From Spirochaetota bacterium (GTDB lineage: Bacteria; Spirochaetota; UBA4802; UBA5550): 64,000 nucleotides of DNA. Below, in pieces: positions 1 to 8,310 of the stretch. The translations under genes were made by a program, and so were the position numbers. Location of the stretch: positions 879,440 to 943,439 of the forward strand of contig JAGNKX010000001.1 in the NCBI GenBank assembly GCA_017999915.1, written 5' to 3'. The notes beneath the pieces are model-generated. The model saw only the letters and a program-made list of their open reading frames with translations. It searched no databases and was not told the origin of the DNA. The stretch's first letter is position 1. Each line of letters starts with the position of its first letter.

Positions 1-1106
1 ATTGCTGGAATAAGCACCTCCCCCTTTTCTACGAGATTGCCAAAGATCCCCAGGGCTTTCATCGCATGATGGAAATACTGTCCCGAAAGGGCCACGGCCT
101 CGGAGAATTGTTTGTATCGGATATAGCCTTGGTTATCTATCGCCGAGGGATATAGATCCCCCACTGCTCCCCGGCGCAGGGATATATTGATGCGTCCTGA
201 TTTGTTTTCCTTTACTATATCCGGAGCAAAATACCGCAGTTCGTATGCTGCCTGTGCGGCCAGAATGATCTTACGGGCTGTTGTCACATCGATACTGCCG
301 GCTTTCTTCCCAGCCCGGTGTATCTTTGCTCCTAATTGTAAAAATGATGTCAAACCAGCAACCTGGTGGATATACAAGTCCGAGGCCTGCAATGCCGTGC
401 CTTTTTCGATGGCTGGAAAAAAGAAATAGTCCAGATCAATTATGAGTGCGTCCTTTGCCCCAGATGATTTTCGATATACACGGATTGGTTCTCCCTCAAT
501 GACGGCAACAATAGATTCTCCGGTTTTAGGATCATGCTTCTGAATACTTGCATACGCCCGTGGCATGGGAACCTTGCCGTCTATGATGGGCATAATCTTA
601 TCTTTCGCTGCCTCTACGATATCCCCTGCGCCATGGATTGCCCGCCCGTTGTGGTTTACCAGTGCGCCAAATGCTGCCTTATATAGAGTTTCCAGACTAA
701 TAATAACCCGCGCCCCTACCCGGTCCTCTTTTCTGTTGAGATCGCGTGTGATTATTTCCCGGAAGTCATATAAGCCTTTCCCTTGGGTGGTGATCATGGT
801 ATAAATGCCCGCCCCAATGTCCGATATAAAGGCGTTATTCACCGAATATTTATAGCGGGCTAAAGATCCAGCTACAAGCAGAGCGTCCGCCTCATGTTTA
901 ATAAGGCCCTTGACGCCCTCCAGCTCAAAGGCATTATTGATAGAATAAGGTTTTCTTGTCCCGTTTTTTACATCCTCGGCAATCCTGCTCCGGCCCGTTT
1001 CAGGGTGTATATTCCTTGTTGGCACTATTGAAGTTATTTGCCGTGGAATGTTCTCTTTTGATTTATCAAAATTTAGCAGGATATGCTCTGCAGTTTCGTT
1101 TTTCAT
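1..1106 (-). CDS. Unknown protein of the integrated element, 5' end present, C-terminus outside the window
   Basis: An open frame of about 368 codons runs from an ATG at 1106 to the left edge without a stop, so the C-terminus is missing. Its ATG overlaps the stop of the DnaB-like helicase as ATGA (1103-1106), which implies translational coupling. The protein looks soluble and mixed alpha/beta, with no signal peptide or membrane segment. I recognise no family. Its place as the last visible gene of a primase-helicase-X series suggests a role in element replication or copy control. That is inference from position only. Confidence 0.8.
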   Translation of the reverse strand, partial: MKNETAEHILLNFDKSKENIPRQITSIVPTRNIHPETGRSRIAEDVKNGTRKPYSINNAFELEGVKGLIKHEADALLVAGSLARYKYSVNNAFISDIGAGIYTMITTQGKGLYDFREIITRDLNRKEDRVGARVIISLETLYKAAFGALVNHNGRAIHGAGDIVEAAKDKIMPIIDGKVPMPRAYASIQKHDPKTGESIVAVIEGEPIRVYRKSSGAKDALIIDLDYFFFPAIEKGTALQASDLYIHQVAGLTSFLQLGAKIHRAGKKAGSIDVTTARKIILAAQAAYELRYFAPDIVKENKSGRINISLRRGAVGDLYPSAIDNQGYIRYKQFSEAVALSGQYFHHAMKALGIFGNLVEKGEVLIPA

Positions 1107-2185
1107 CTTAACCTCTTACCAATGGTGTCGTCATAATCCGACTCATCGATTGCTGCACTGCTGTCCGTTTCCTGGATCATGGAAAGGGGGGTAAAATTAA
1201 AAGCCGCATTTATCTTTGTCTCCCAGCGGCGGCCCTTCGGTCCGAGCTTGTTTTTTGATGCCTTGATACGCCGGGTAGGATCCTCCATGGCAGGAATGAC
1301 TTGGGGTTTCCCGGTGTCTGGATCTTTGATAACTTTCATTTTGCCTGAAATATCGAAAGCAACGTCAGCCACGTTTTCGATCTCGCTGGTTTCTCTGTAC
1401 CGAAATGTTGTGCTGTTGGTATCCCTATTCAGTTGACTGATAAGAAATATTATACAGCCGTCGGCTGCCAATGCTTTTTGTATGTCCTTCAAATTACTTA
1501 CAGCGGCATTGAGGGCCTCTCGTTTTAGCGCATCTACCGGCGTCGGTACTACCTGCAGGTAATCGATGCAAATAATGATCTTTTTGCAGCCGCACTGCTC
1601 TTTGACCTTTTCTGCCTCTATTTGCAGGGTTGCCAGGTCGAGTTTTTCTTTAATTACAATTCGACCAAGTATTTTATTATGCTCCGTGTTCAATGACTCG
1701 ATGTCGAATGTAGTGTTAAATTGGTTCATCCCTGTCATTTGCGAAAGGATGCGCTTGGCGGATACAAATAGGCTATCGTCAAGGCTATAAAACAGTACTA
1801 CCGTATCGTCGTTGTTCTGTAAAATTTCCAGTACCAGGGCCGTGACTATTGACGTTTTCGCGCTTGATGATTCACCGCCAATGACGTTTAGACCGTCTCG
1901 AACAAGAGGCGAATAATCCGGCGAGTTTAAATCCTTAAACACATTGCCCAGACGATACGGTCGGATTTGATAGTTAGCTATCTCTTTTATTTGGTCTAAC
2001 AGCGTGGTTATGACAAATTCGTTATTCCACTCGTTACTTGCCTCGCCCACGATCCTCTGAAGTTTATCCGGTAGTGCTGCATCATTGACTGCATCTTCAT
2101 TATTGATGAGTGGGCGAACTCGGGCAAGAATGTCGCTGTTTCTATCCCATACGGTATCTGTTCGTAATGCATAATCATCACTCAT
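1103..2185 (-). CDS. DnaB-like replicative helicase (RecA-fold ATPase)
   Basis: This 360-residue protein is a P-loop helicase of the DnaB C-terminal type, without the usual N-terminal primase-binding domain. A Walker A-like GGESSSAKTS sits near residues 101-110, a Walker B-like IICIDYLQVV follows about 100 residues later, and ISQLNRD resembles the DnaB sensor region. It is shorter than chromosomal DnaB (about 450 residues), as expected for phage or island helicases. It overlaps the primase gene upstream and the unknown gene downstream by 4 bp each (ATGA), so the three are almost certainly one translational unit for element DNA replication. Confidence 0.88.
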   Translation of the reverse strand: MSDDYALRTDTVWDRNSDILARVRPLINNEDAVNDAALPDKLQRIVGEASNEWNNEFVITTLLDQIKEIANYQIRPYRLGNVFKDLNSPDYSPLVRDGLNVIGGESSSAKTSIVTALVLEILQNNDDTVVLFYSLDDSLFVSAKRILSQMTGMNQFNTTFDIESLNTEHNKILGRIVIKEKLDLATLQIEAEKVKEQCGCKKIIICIDYLQVVPTPVDALKREALNAAVSNLKDIQKALAADGCIIFLISQLNRDTNSTTFRYRETSEIENVADVAFDISGKMKVIKDPDTGKPQVIPAMEDPTRRIKASKNKLGPKGRRWETKINAAFNFTPLSMIQETDSSAAIDESDYDDTIGKRLR

Positions 2186-3402
2186 AATATAACCCCCTGA
2201 AATGTTTTTTTAATTTTGTGTATTCCCTGCCGCTCTGCCAGTGTAATATCCACCAGCCGCTCCAGTTCGTGTGCTGTGTATTTTATACCATCATTGAATG
2301 GCGTTTGCTGCTTGCGGATGTTATCATGATGTCCGTAGTCCGCTTGTCGGGCAATATCGTTCAGGTCCTTGACGGCCCCGCTGATATTGTATTCAGTTTT
2401 AAGACGATTAAAATCAATGGCATAGACTTCCTTGCCACGTTTCAGAAATTCCTTTTTTACCCGGAGATAAAAGGCCCGGCCCGCGGCGTCTTGGTCACTG
2501 GCAATGACAAGCCTGTATGGAGCAAGAATATCAAAATACTCGGGCTTGAAATTATTAACGCCGGCGATCCCGATGGGAGTGTCAAGACCGAGTTGCAGGG
2601 CCGAGAGTACGTCAATAGCTCCCTCGCATAGATAGATGGTTGCGCCTGGTGCGAGATCCTTCAGTTTCTGCTGGGTGTACATTGGGACAGCGATCTCGGA
2701 TAAAAATCGGTATTTGGCCCCGCTACCGCCGTCTATGTCACGGCCCTGCAGATTTATAATGTTTCCCTCGGTGTCATGGTAGGGGATGATAATACGGTGA
2801 TGGATAAAGACAAAATAAGGCCTCCCAGTACTGCCCATTGCGACGATCCCGGCGTCTTGTAGCCGCTCCATGCCGTATTTGTCGTTCAAGGCCTTTTTAA
2901 TAGCGTTCATAGCCTTGGGGATAGACTTTATTCCAGCCCGTTCGATGATGTTACGGCGAATCCCCCGGCCCTCCAGGTAGATTGCGGCTCCTTCCGGATC
3001 CAGCATGTCCAAGAGATCCTGGTATATATACGAAAATTCTCTCCCATCCTTTTTCGAAGACTGTTCGATTGCTTTGTAGACTTTATCGTTGCCCCTGTGT
3101 AACGATTTAGCGGGCCGGGCAGGGGTTGTGGTCTTCTGTTTGGGATCGAGATTGTATTGTTGCTTTATCACTTTTATTGCTTCCCGGGTCGGGATTTTCA
3201 ATTTTTCTTTAACAAGGTCTATACTGCTACCCCCGATCCCGCATCCAAAACAGAAAAAAGAATTTGTATGCGGATACAATTTACACGATGCTTTGGTGTC
3301 ATGCCCGTTAAAACACAACACCATGCCATGTCGGTCCGGCTTTATCCCAAGCCGAGTTGCAATGTCTGCAATTGGTATTCGTTTTATTTCGTCGATAATC
3401 AC
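2182..3402 (-). CDS. DnaG-like primase with CHC2 zinc finger and Toprim domain
   Basis: The protein has 406 residues. The first 70 carry a CHC2-type zinc finger (a Cys/His pair in LCFNGHDTKAS, then FCFGCGIGGS). A Toprim domain starts near residue 254 with the acidic motif YLCEGAIDVL and continues with the DQDAAGRAF motif. The helicase-interaction tail of chromosomal DnaG appears to be missing. It would prime element DNA together with the adjacent helicase, whose start codon overlaps its stop. Primase-helicase pairs of this sort are typical of phages, satellites and replicating islands. Confidence 0.9.
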   Translation of the reverse strand: MIIDEIKRIPIADIATRLGIKPDRHGMVLCFNGHDTKASCKLYPHTNSFFCFGCGIGGSSIDLVKEKLKIPTREAIKVIKQQYNLDPKQKTTTPARPAKSLHRGNDKVYKAIEQSSKKDGREFSYIYQDLLDMLDPEGAAIYLEGRGIRRNIIERAGIKSIPKAMNAIKKALNDKYGMERLQDAGIVAMGSTGRPYFVFIHHRIIIPYHDTEGNIINLQGRDIDGGSGAKYRFLSEIAVPMYTQQKLKDLAPGATIYLCEGAIDVLSALQLGLDTPIGIAGVNNFKPEYFDILAPYRLVIASDQDAAGRAFYLRVKKEFLKRGKEVYAIDFNRLKTEYNISGAVKDLNDIARQADYGHHDNIRKQQTPFNDGIKYTAHELERLVDITLAERQGIHKIKKTFQGVIL

Positions 3403-3440
3403 GATTTATATACCTCGCACATTCTCAGAGCCGGGCTTAT

Positions 3441-3590
3441 TCATTCCTCTATCTGCACTTTTTCTGTTACAGTTTTTTCCAATCGCGTAGATTTGCCGTG
3501 ACGAATTATCGTCAATGTGATATTGCCATATTCGACCCGATTGATTTGGTCTTGCAACCACGCGGTCGCTTTTATAATTTGTAGGTCCAT
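3441..3590 (-). CDS. DUF2292 (YezD)-like small protein
   Basis: A 49-codon gene is preceded by a strong ribosome-binding site (GGAGG, 7 bp before the ATG). Its ATG at 3590 overlaps the stop of the HTH gene as TAATG. The segment YGNITLTIIRHGK followed by RLEKT resembles the DUF2292/YezD pattern of a short beta hairpin after an N-terminal helix. Function is unknown in the family. A longer overlapping frame on the same strand (3406-3675) is less credible because it has no comparable start signal. The match rests on eye comparison only. Confidence 0.65.
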   Translation of the reverse strand: MDLQIIKATAWLQDQINRVEYGNITLTIIRHGKSTRLEKTVTEKVQIEE

Positions 3591-3844
3591 TATTGATCCT
3601 CCCCAATATTTTCAGATTGTTCTCTAACAAATCTGACGACTTCCTCCGGAATAAAACGAATTGATCTGCCTCCAAATATACGTATGAAAAGTTTTTTGGG
3701 TATTACCCCGGCGCACATATCGTGCCGGGCTTTATCCTCGGAAATACCAAGGTACTCGGCAAATTGCTTGTATCGCCATAGGGGTTGGAATTGGACAGGT
3801 GTTTCAACCACCTGGCCGTCAATTTTAATTGGATGATTGTGCAT
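3590..3844 (-). CDS. Excisionase/AlpA-like helix-turn-helix protein
   Basis: This 84-residue protein has a MerR/excisionase-type winged helix: WRYKQFAEYLGISEDKARHD is the helix-turn-helix, followed by a GRSIRFIPEEVVRFV wing and helix. That is the layout of HTH_17/AlpA DNA-binding proteins. In integrative elements such proteins direct excision or switch on early genes. It heads the HTH - DUF2292-like - primase - helicase run. The leader contains a short inverted repeat at 3907-3926 that could be its operator. Confidence 0.75.
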   Translation of the reverse strand: MHNHPIKIDGQVVETPVQFQPLWRYKQFAEYLGISEDKARHDMCAGVIPKKLFIRIFGGRSIRFIPEEVVRFVREQSENIGEDQ

Positions 3845-3906
3845 AACATCACTCCAGGGTGTATTTTTCTTTATCTTTATTGATTAAAGTGTAATATACA
3901 GAAGTG

Positions 3907-3926
3907 ATTTCTGCAAAAACAGAAAT
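3907..3926. repeat. Inverted repeat between the 316-residue gene and the HTH gene
   Basis: ATTTCTG and CAGAAAT form a perfect 7-bp stem with a 6-base loop. It lies 21 bp downstream of the stop of the 316-residue protein and about 63 bp upstream of the HTH gene, on the minus strand. There is no T-run in the transcribed direction, so an operator for the HTH protein is as likely as a weak transcript end. Confidence 0.4.
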
Positions 3927-3947
3927 GTTTATTATTGTTAATGGTGT

Positions 3948-4898
3948 TTATGTGGTAGGTATTTTTAAAACTTTTTCAAAATAATGCATTGATTCATGAT
4001 AGAAGCGGTCGGCTTTTCTTCCTCTTGAATATTGGGAAGCCAAACTCCCGGGATCATACTCATTGTCATTGTTTTGTCTGGGTTCTTTTGGTTTAAATAT
4101 CTTGCAAATTCTATCAGCATGTAGCTTGCCTTTCTTTTGGTAGTCATGAATAAATCCATGGTTTTGCAATGTTTGCATAAATCCCAACAGGTCAACATCA
4201 TCACGATTCCAGATAATTTTTTTTTCACCGGACAAAACCTTAGACCAGTCATTAACAGTGATGCCTTTAGTTCGTTCCATTGCGATGAGGCCATTGTATA
4301 ATTGTTGATGATTCTTTATTGTTTCAAAATTGACGAATAACTGTTTAGTCTCCAATGCTAATGGTATAGTAATGTTATTATCTATATTGTTGTTACCTTG
4401 AATGGTCTCAATTTCATTAATAATTCCATAAAGTTGAGCCATAAACCATATGCAAACGTCAAGGTCTTCGCAGCTGTCATTTCTCTCATAATAGACTTTA
4501 TAGTATTCATTATCATCAGTTATTAAATGACAACCACAAGCTTTTTCAAAATAGCATTTAATACGAATTTTTAAATAATTTACAATGCCACCCGCCTTTT
4601 GAATGTTATCATCGATTTGCTCCATTATTAAACTTTTTAGATTATGACCAGCTTTATCTTTCTTTATAGCGGATGATTCTATGTCTTTGATTTCTTTTAA
4701 CGCAGATTGATCAAGATATAAATAAAACTTAATCCAAGGATTCTCGTTAATATAAAACTGTAAATATTGCATTTTGTGTTTCGGATAACCTCTAAGATCT
4801 TCTTTTATTTTTTTTATCTCATCATCAAAAGATTTTGCCGAGGGTGGTGTTTGTGTGCAATATTGTTGAAAATCATCCAGAGTTACTGCTATATACAT
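3948..4898 (-). CDS. Unknown protein of the integrated element
   Basis: The protein has 316 residues, is soluble and lysine-rich, and I do not recognise its family. The N-terminal half is strongly helical. The C-terminal part (about 215-316) has a WSKVLSGEKKIIWN segment, then a helix-rich region with LLGFMQTLQNHGFI and a basic tail, which loosely resembles a winged-helix regulatory region. The start at 4898 has a GGGAG ribosome-binding site 7 bp upstream, and the leader shares an 11-base AATAATACTAC block with that of the next gene upstream. Codon use is AT-rich like the rest of the element. Confidence 0.75.
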   Translation of the reverse strand: MYIAVTLDDFQQYCTQTPPSAKSFDDEIKKIKEDLRGYPKHKMQYLQFYINENPWIKFYLYLDQSALKEIKDIESSAIKKDKAGHNLKSLIMEQIDDNIQKAGGIVNYLKIRIKCYFEKACGCHLITDDNEYYKVYYERNDSCEDLDVCIWFMAQLYGIINEIETIQGNNNIDNNITIPLALETKQLFVNFETIKNHQQLYNGLIAMERTKGITVNDWSKVLSGEKKIIWNRDDVDLLGFMQTLQNHGFIHDYQKKGKLHADRICKIFKPKEPRQNNDNEYDPGSLASQYSRGRKADRFYHESMHYFEKVLKIPTT

Positions 4899-5031
4899 TT
4901 CAATACTCCCGTAGTATTATTTCCCGAAAAAATGTGGGAAAGCCATCGGGAATGGCCTTATCGATCAAGATAGCTGGTCCTGATCTATCCCTATATTTGA
5001 CTCAATAAAATAATTAAATTAGTCAATATAT

Positions 5032-5250
5032 TTATTGCAGTTTGGAAATATCTGCCTCCATCGATTTTGTAATATGTGCAATCAACCTGCCAATCTGATT
5101 AACAACATGGTTGTCGTAATCCAGGCCGATCATCTTGTAATTTTCCAAAGAACGACCAAGTGCATAAATTGTTGAATGGTTCAAGGTTAGATTGTCAATT
5201 GCATCTAACCTCGCGGTACTTAACCCCGTTTTTTCTGCGAAATTTTTCAT
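5032..5250 (-). CDS. Small element protein, possible HTH-like N-terminus
   Basis: A 72-residue protein follows the integrase by 18 bp and has an excellent AGGAGG site 6 bp before its ATG. The N-terminal stretch MKNFAEKTGLSTARLDAIDN is compatible with a compact helix-turn-helix. The rest is helical. I can assign no family. Position directly after the integrase suggests a small regulator or recombination directionality factor, which is inference. Confidence 0.65.
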   Translation of the reverse strand: MKNFAEKTGLSTARLDAIDNLTLNHSTIYALGRSLENYKMIGLDYDNHVVNQIGRLIAHITKSMEADISKLQ

Positions 5251-5268
5251 TGTACTCCTCCTGTAGTA

Positions 5269-6411
5269 TTATTTGTTCATTGTAGTGGTGGGTTGGTTAA
5301 TACTAAAAAGTGAGTCCTGAACCACTTTTAAGACGTCGCTCATCTCGTCGGGATGATAATAATGCTGTGTCATTTCATTCGTCAGATGGCCGGTAAGACT
5401 TTGTATCTTTTGTAATGGTATTCTGGCATTAATCAATAGAGAATTAAACCAATGGCGCCAGCTGTGAAATGTTATATTACGCTCTATTCTCTCTTTATTG
5501 CCAATGCCAATTTGTCTTAAAGCTCTATATAGGTCTTTTGATATAATCTTGCCTTCGATGGGCTTGCTCTCGATACTTGAAAAAAACAAAAAAGAGTCCG
5601 GCTTGCCCCAGGGATTAATCTGAATTAAGCGCTCAATTTCTGATTGGAGATTGGTTGGTATTATTATTGTCCGGCTTCGGCCAGTTTTTGTGGTTTCATT
5701 TAATACGCCAAATGCCTCATCCCATGAGCGGGAAATGGTTATATAATTATCATGGACCTCCTGTAGGGTCAGAGCAAGTAATTCACCGCGGCGCAAGCCG
5801 GTACTGGCAGCCATGAGATTCATTACATAGGCTCGATAATCAAGCCAGTCGATGGAAAAAATCTGTCGCACCTCATCAACGGTCAGGATACCCCGTAGTT
5901 TAGGCCTGTTAGCAGCTCGCTCCACTTTTGGCACATATTGGATCAGGGATTTGTCTTCTGCAGCTTCAAGGATGGTTTTAAGACATGAGAGAGCCTTGTT
6001 GATTGTTGATCCAGCATACCCTTTTTGGTATAGATCATTCCTGAAAATTTTAATGCATGTTTTGTCAATGCTGGTTAATCGCATTTTCCCAAAGTCCGGG
6101 AGCAGGCGATTATTCAGGATTGCCATATTTTCACGGCATTGCCGAATGGTGATTCGTTTGCCTGTGGCCTTTTTATCAGTGGCCCAGGGTCCGGTCCAGG
6201 AAAAGAAGTCTTTCGAAAATTCGGCAAAGGATACATTACTTCTACGGACAATTTGCCCGGCAGATAGATAATCAAAAGCCCATCGTTCGGCTTTTCCTTT
6301 TGATGTCTGCCCGGTGCTTTTAGCCGCGCCCCACTGGTTGTTAGGTTGTTTAAAACGGACGTAGTAAATGCGGTTTCTGCGATAAAGGGAGTAGGGTTTT
6401 CCTTGAAGCAT
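5269..6411 (-). CDS. Tyrosine recombinase / integrase of the tRNA-Arg element
   Basis: With the start at 6411 the protein has 380 residues. That ATG is chosen because AGGAGG lies 6 bp upstream (6418-6423); a longer frame to 6492 has no such signal. It has an N-terminal Arm-type DNA-binding region, a SAM-like core-binding domain and a C-terminal catalytic domain. The catalytic set is visible: Arg in STGLRRGELLAL, Lys in TKTGRSRTIII, HSWRHW (His and Arg), His in SLTGHLTNEM and Tyr in the following HYYHPDE. It lies 148 bp from the 3' end of tRNA-Arg(ACG) and points away from it, the usual arrangement for tRNA-targeted islands. Confidence 0.93.
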   Translation of the reverse strand: MLQGKPYSLYRRNRIYYVRFKQPNNQWGAAKSTGQTSKGKAERWAFDYLSAGQIVRRSNVSFAEFSKDFFSWTGPWATDKKATGKRITIRQCRENMAILNNRLLPDFGKMRLTSIDKTCIKIFRNDLYQKGYAGSTINKALSCLKTILEAAEDKSLIQYVPKVERAANRPKLRGILTVDEVRQIFSIDWLDYRAYVMNLMAASTGLRRGELLALTLQEVHDNYITISRSWDEAFGVLNETTKTGRSRTIIIPTNLQSEIERLIQINPWGKPDSFLFFSSIESKPIEGKIISKDLYRALRQIGIGNKERIERNITFHSWRHWFNSLLINARIPLQKIQSLTGHLTNEMTQHYYHPDEMSDVLKVVQDSLFSINQPTTTMNK

Positions 6412-6559
6412 GGTGAACCTCCTAAAATCGTGCTGCATGTAAGTGAGCGTTTGTGCTACACTTATGCTACACTTGATAATTTTAAGAAGCACCAGCTGTC
6501 TGGAAGCCTCGAAATGATCGCTTTTCAGATCATTTTAAGTCGTTTTGAGGGGGTTGATG

Positions 6560-6633
<74 letters not shown>

Positions 6634-6705
6634 GTGTTAGACTATATGCAGTATACTTTTTCCCACCCTGTGCGGCAACAAGAAAAAGCATAATGTGCGG
6701 AGAAA

Positions 6706-7083
6706 TCAGACATCGATCTTTTTTGCGTACTTGATGAGGACCGGGAAGTCGTACAGCTCGGTCGCCTTCACCTTCATGAACCCGTAGGCGCACAGGGCGA
6801 AATAGGCCAGGTGGGAAAGATATACCAGCACGACGACGATCAGCTTCAGTACGCGGAACGAGATCGGTATAAAAACGGTCGAAAATGTCAGGACGATGGG
6901 CAGCGCGGTGAACGCCAGGGCCATGACAAAGGCCTGCTTTCCGTGGTGCATGGCGAAGCTGTCCTCTTTCCTGAAAATAAACGGATAGGTCCACCCGATG
7001 AACGGGAAATAGGTGAACCATATCAGGGGCACGTCGAAATCGACGTTGAACCGCTTGATTGTTACATTGATACTTTCTTTCAT
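6706..7083 (-). CDS. DUF4870/Tic20-like membrane protein
   Basis: This 125-residue protein has about three hydrophobic segments. The first half contains [17 protein letters not shown] followed by [13 protein letters not shown], the hallmark spacing of DUF4870/Tic20-like proteins, in which a charged residue pair and a His-Gly-Lys-Gln segment precede a membrane helix. The family is widespread and of unclear function. It sits between tRNA-Arg and tRNA-Ser on the same strand and belongs to the chromosome, not the island. Confidence 0.8.
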   Translation of the reverse strand: MKESINVTIKRFNVDFDVPLIWFTYFPFIGWTYPFIFRKEDSFAMHHGKQAFVMALAFTALPIVLTFSTVFIPISFRVLKLIVVVLVYLSHLAYFALCAYGFMKVKATELYDFPVLIKYAKKIDV

Positions 7084-7099
7084 CGCTCGTTAACGTATT

Positions 7100-7186
7100 C
7101 GGAGAAGGAGGGATTCGAACCCTCGGTACCGTTACCAGTACAACGGTTTAGCAAACCGTCCCCTTCGGCCTCTCGGGCACCTCTCC
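7100..7186 (-). tRNA. tRNA-Ser (GCT anticodon)
   Basis: The 87-base class II tRNA reads on the minus strand. Acceptor GGAGAGG pairs with CTTCTCC, the anticodon loop is TTGCTAA, and the long variable arm includes a GGTAC-type stem as usual for serine tRNAs. The T arm contains GGTTCGAATCC. CCA is not encoded. Its 5' base is the first base of the hairpin at 7186-7223. Confidence 0.95.
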
Positions 7187-7223
7187 ATTGATAAGGGCAC
7201 AAGCCATTGTGCGCTTATCAATG
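7186..7223. repeat. Near-perfect hairpin between the two tRNA-Ser genes
   Basis: Two 16-base arms (starting CATTGATAAG and ending CTTATCAATG) are complementary except for one G-G mismatch, around a 6-base loop. The hairpin fills most of the 44-bp spacer and its base touches the mature 5' end of tRNA-Ser(GCT). A role in processing of the tRNA pair is possible. Confidence 0.8.
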
Positions 7224-7230
7224 ACCGGTT

Positions 7231-7315
7231 CGGAGAGTGAGGGATTCGAACCCCCGGTACCTTGCGGTACAACGGTTTTCAAGACCGCCTCCATCGGCCA
7301 CTCGGACAACTCTCC
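7231..7315 (-). tRNA. tRNA-Ser (TGA anticodon)
   Basis: The 85-base class II tRNA has acceptor GGAGAGT pairing with ACTCTCC and anticodon loop CTTGAAA (TGA). The long variable arm contains GGTACC-type pairing, and the T arm has GGTTCGAATCC. CCA is not encoded. It is upstream of tRNA-Ser(GCT) on the same strand and probably shares its transcript. Confidence 0.95.
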
Positions 7316-7423
7316 GGGAGCAAAATTATTGAAACGCTGATGATTGTCAAATAAAAAAGATGGAATCGGGGATGGATGCAATCCTGCGGTTAAAAATTTG
7401 CATAAAATCCCGCGAAGGGACGG

Positions 7424-8095
7424 TCAAATATCCACATTAATGCCGAATTTGATGGATATTTCCCCGGTAACCGGGAGCGGCTTGTAATTGAATCCCCACA
7501 CCTTTATTTTTTGACCGGTCACCATGACATCAAGGGCGAGGCATGGCTCGATAAAGAGGTTGTTGTAGAACTTCCAGATATATCCGCCCTCGATGGTTAC
7601 AAAGGGAGCGATGGAGTTTCCCTTCCTGTTGAAATACCTGTGGCTGACCATGTTGTTACACACGCCGACGCCGGCACCGACGGTGAAGCCGTCGAAGTTG
7701 CTCCCGAAGCAATATTCGAGAACAAGGGAAAAGGTGTTGGCGCTGTTTTTATGAAAATACCTGGTGCCCACCAGGGACTCGGGGATCCGCATGTGGGTGA
7801 TGTTCAGGCGCAGCTTGAACCGGTCTATGCCGAACCAGGGCTGGATCGACAGGCCGAATTCGCCATCCACCGCGCTCAGCACGGTGGGAAAAAAATCAAG
7901 GTTCACGCCAAGTCCCAGACGGAGCTGTTTTGCCGGCGCCATGGAATCGCCAGCGGTCTTGTCTTCTATTACTTCGAAGGGAATTTTTTTATTGGGATTC
8001 TCCTGTCCCAGGGCCGGCTGATTGAACAGGCACAGTGCGGCGACGACGGCTCCGGAAAGGAAAACCGATAATGTGAGTTCAGTTTTTATTATCAT
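7424..8095 (-). CDS. Exported outer-membrane beta-barrel candidate
   Basis: About 223 residues from the ATG at 8095; a TTG two codons further upstream is an alternative start. An N-terminal signal peptide (hydrophobic run ending near ALGQ) is followed by a linker and then alternating strands such as LRLGLGVNLDFFP, FKLRLNITHMRI and FVTIEGGYIWKFY. It ends in ISIKFGINVDI. Glycine- and aromatic-rich amphipathic strands of this kind suggest a small OmpW/OmpA-like barrel of about eight strands. No specific family recognised. It is a single gene with no operon partner. Confidence 0.72.
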   Translation of the reverse strand: MIIKTELTLSVFLSGAVVAALCLFNQPALGQENPNKKIPFEVIEDKTAGDSMAPAKQLRLGLGVNLDFFPTVLSAVDGEFGLSIQPWFGIDRFKLRLNITHMRIPESLVGTRYFHKNSANTFSLVLEYCFGSNFDGFTVGAGVGVCNNMVSHRYFNRKGNSIAPFVTIEGGYIWKFYNNLFIEPCLALDVMVTGQKIKVWGFNYKPLPVTGEISIKFGINVDI

Positions 8096-8310
8096 TGCCA
8101 ACTATTGTTTAACTTTATAATTAGACGAGTCACGCGTTTTTCATTAGCAAATTCGCTAATACTATATTAAAGCATAAAAGGCTTACTATCGAAATTATTT
8201 TTATATCATCAAGGATTTCATTAACAACATTACCGATCACTGGCATACCATATCAAGTGAATCGATTTTTTCAACTCATTTATTGGCTGTCCCATATAAA
8301 GCAGTAGCGT

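Noticed and set aside
3406-3675. 89-codon minus-strand frame in the mobile element
   Set aside because: It overlaps both the HTH and the DUF2292-like genes in another frame, has no ribosome-binding site, and its sequence lacks family-like features.
4921-5031. GCCAT/ATGGC inverted repeat as a terminator
   Set aside because: Stem is only about 5 bp and no T-run follows in the transcribed direction.
7148-7381. 77-codon minus-strand frame across the serine tRNAs
   Set aside because: It lies over tRNA-Ser sequence and is an artefact of their composition.
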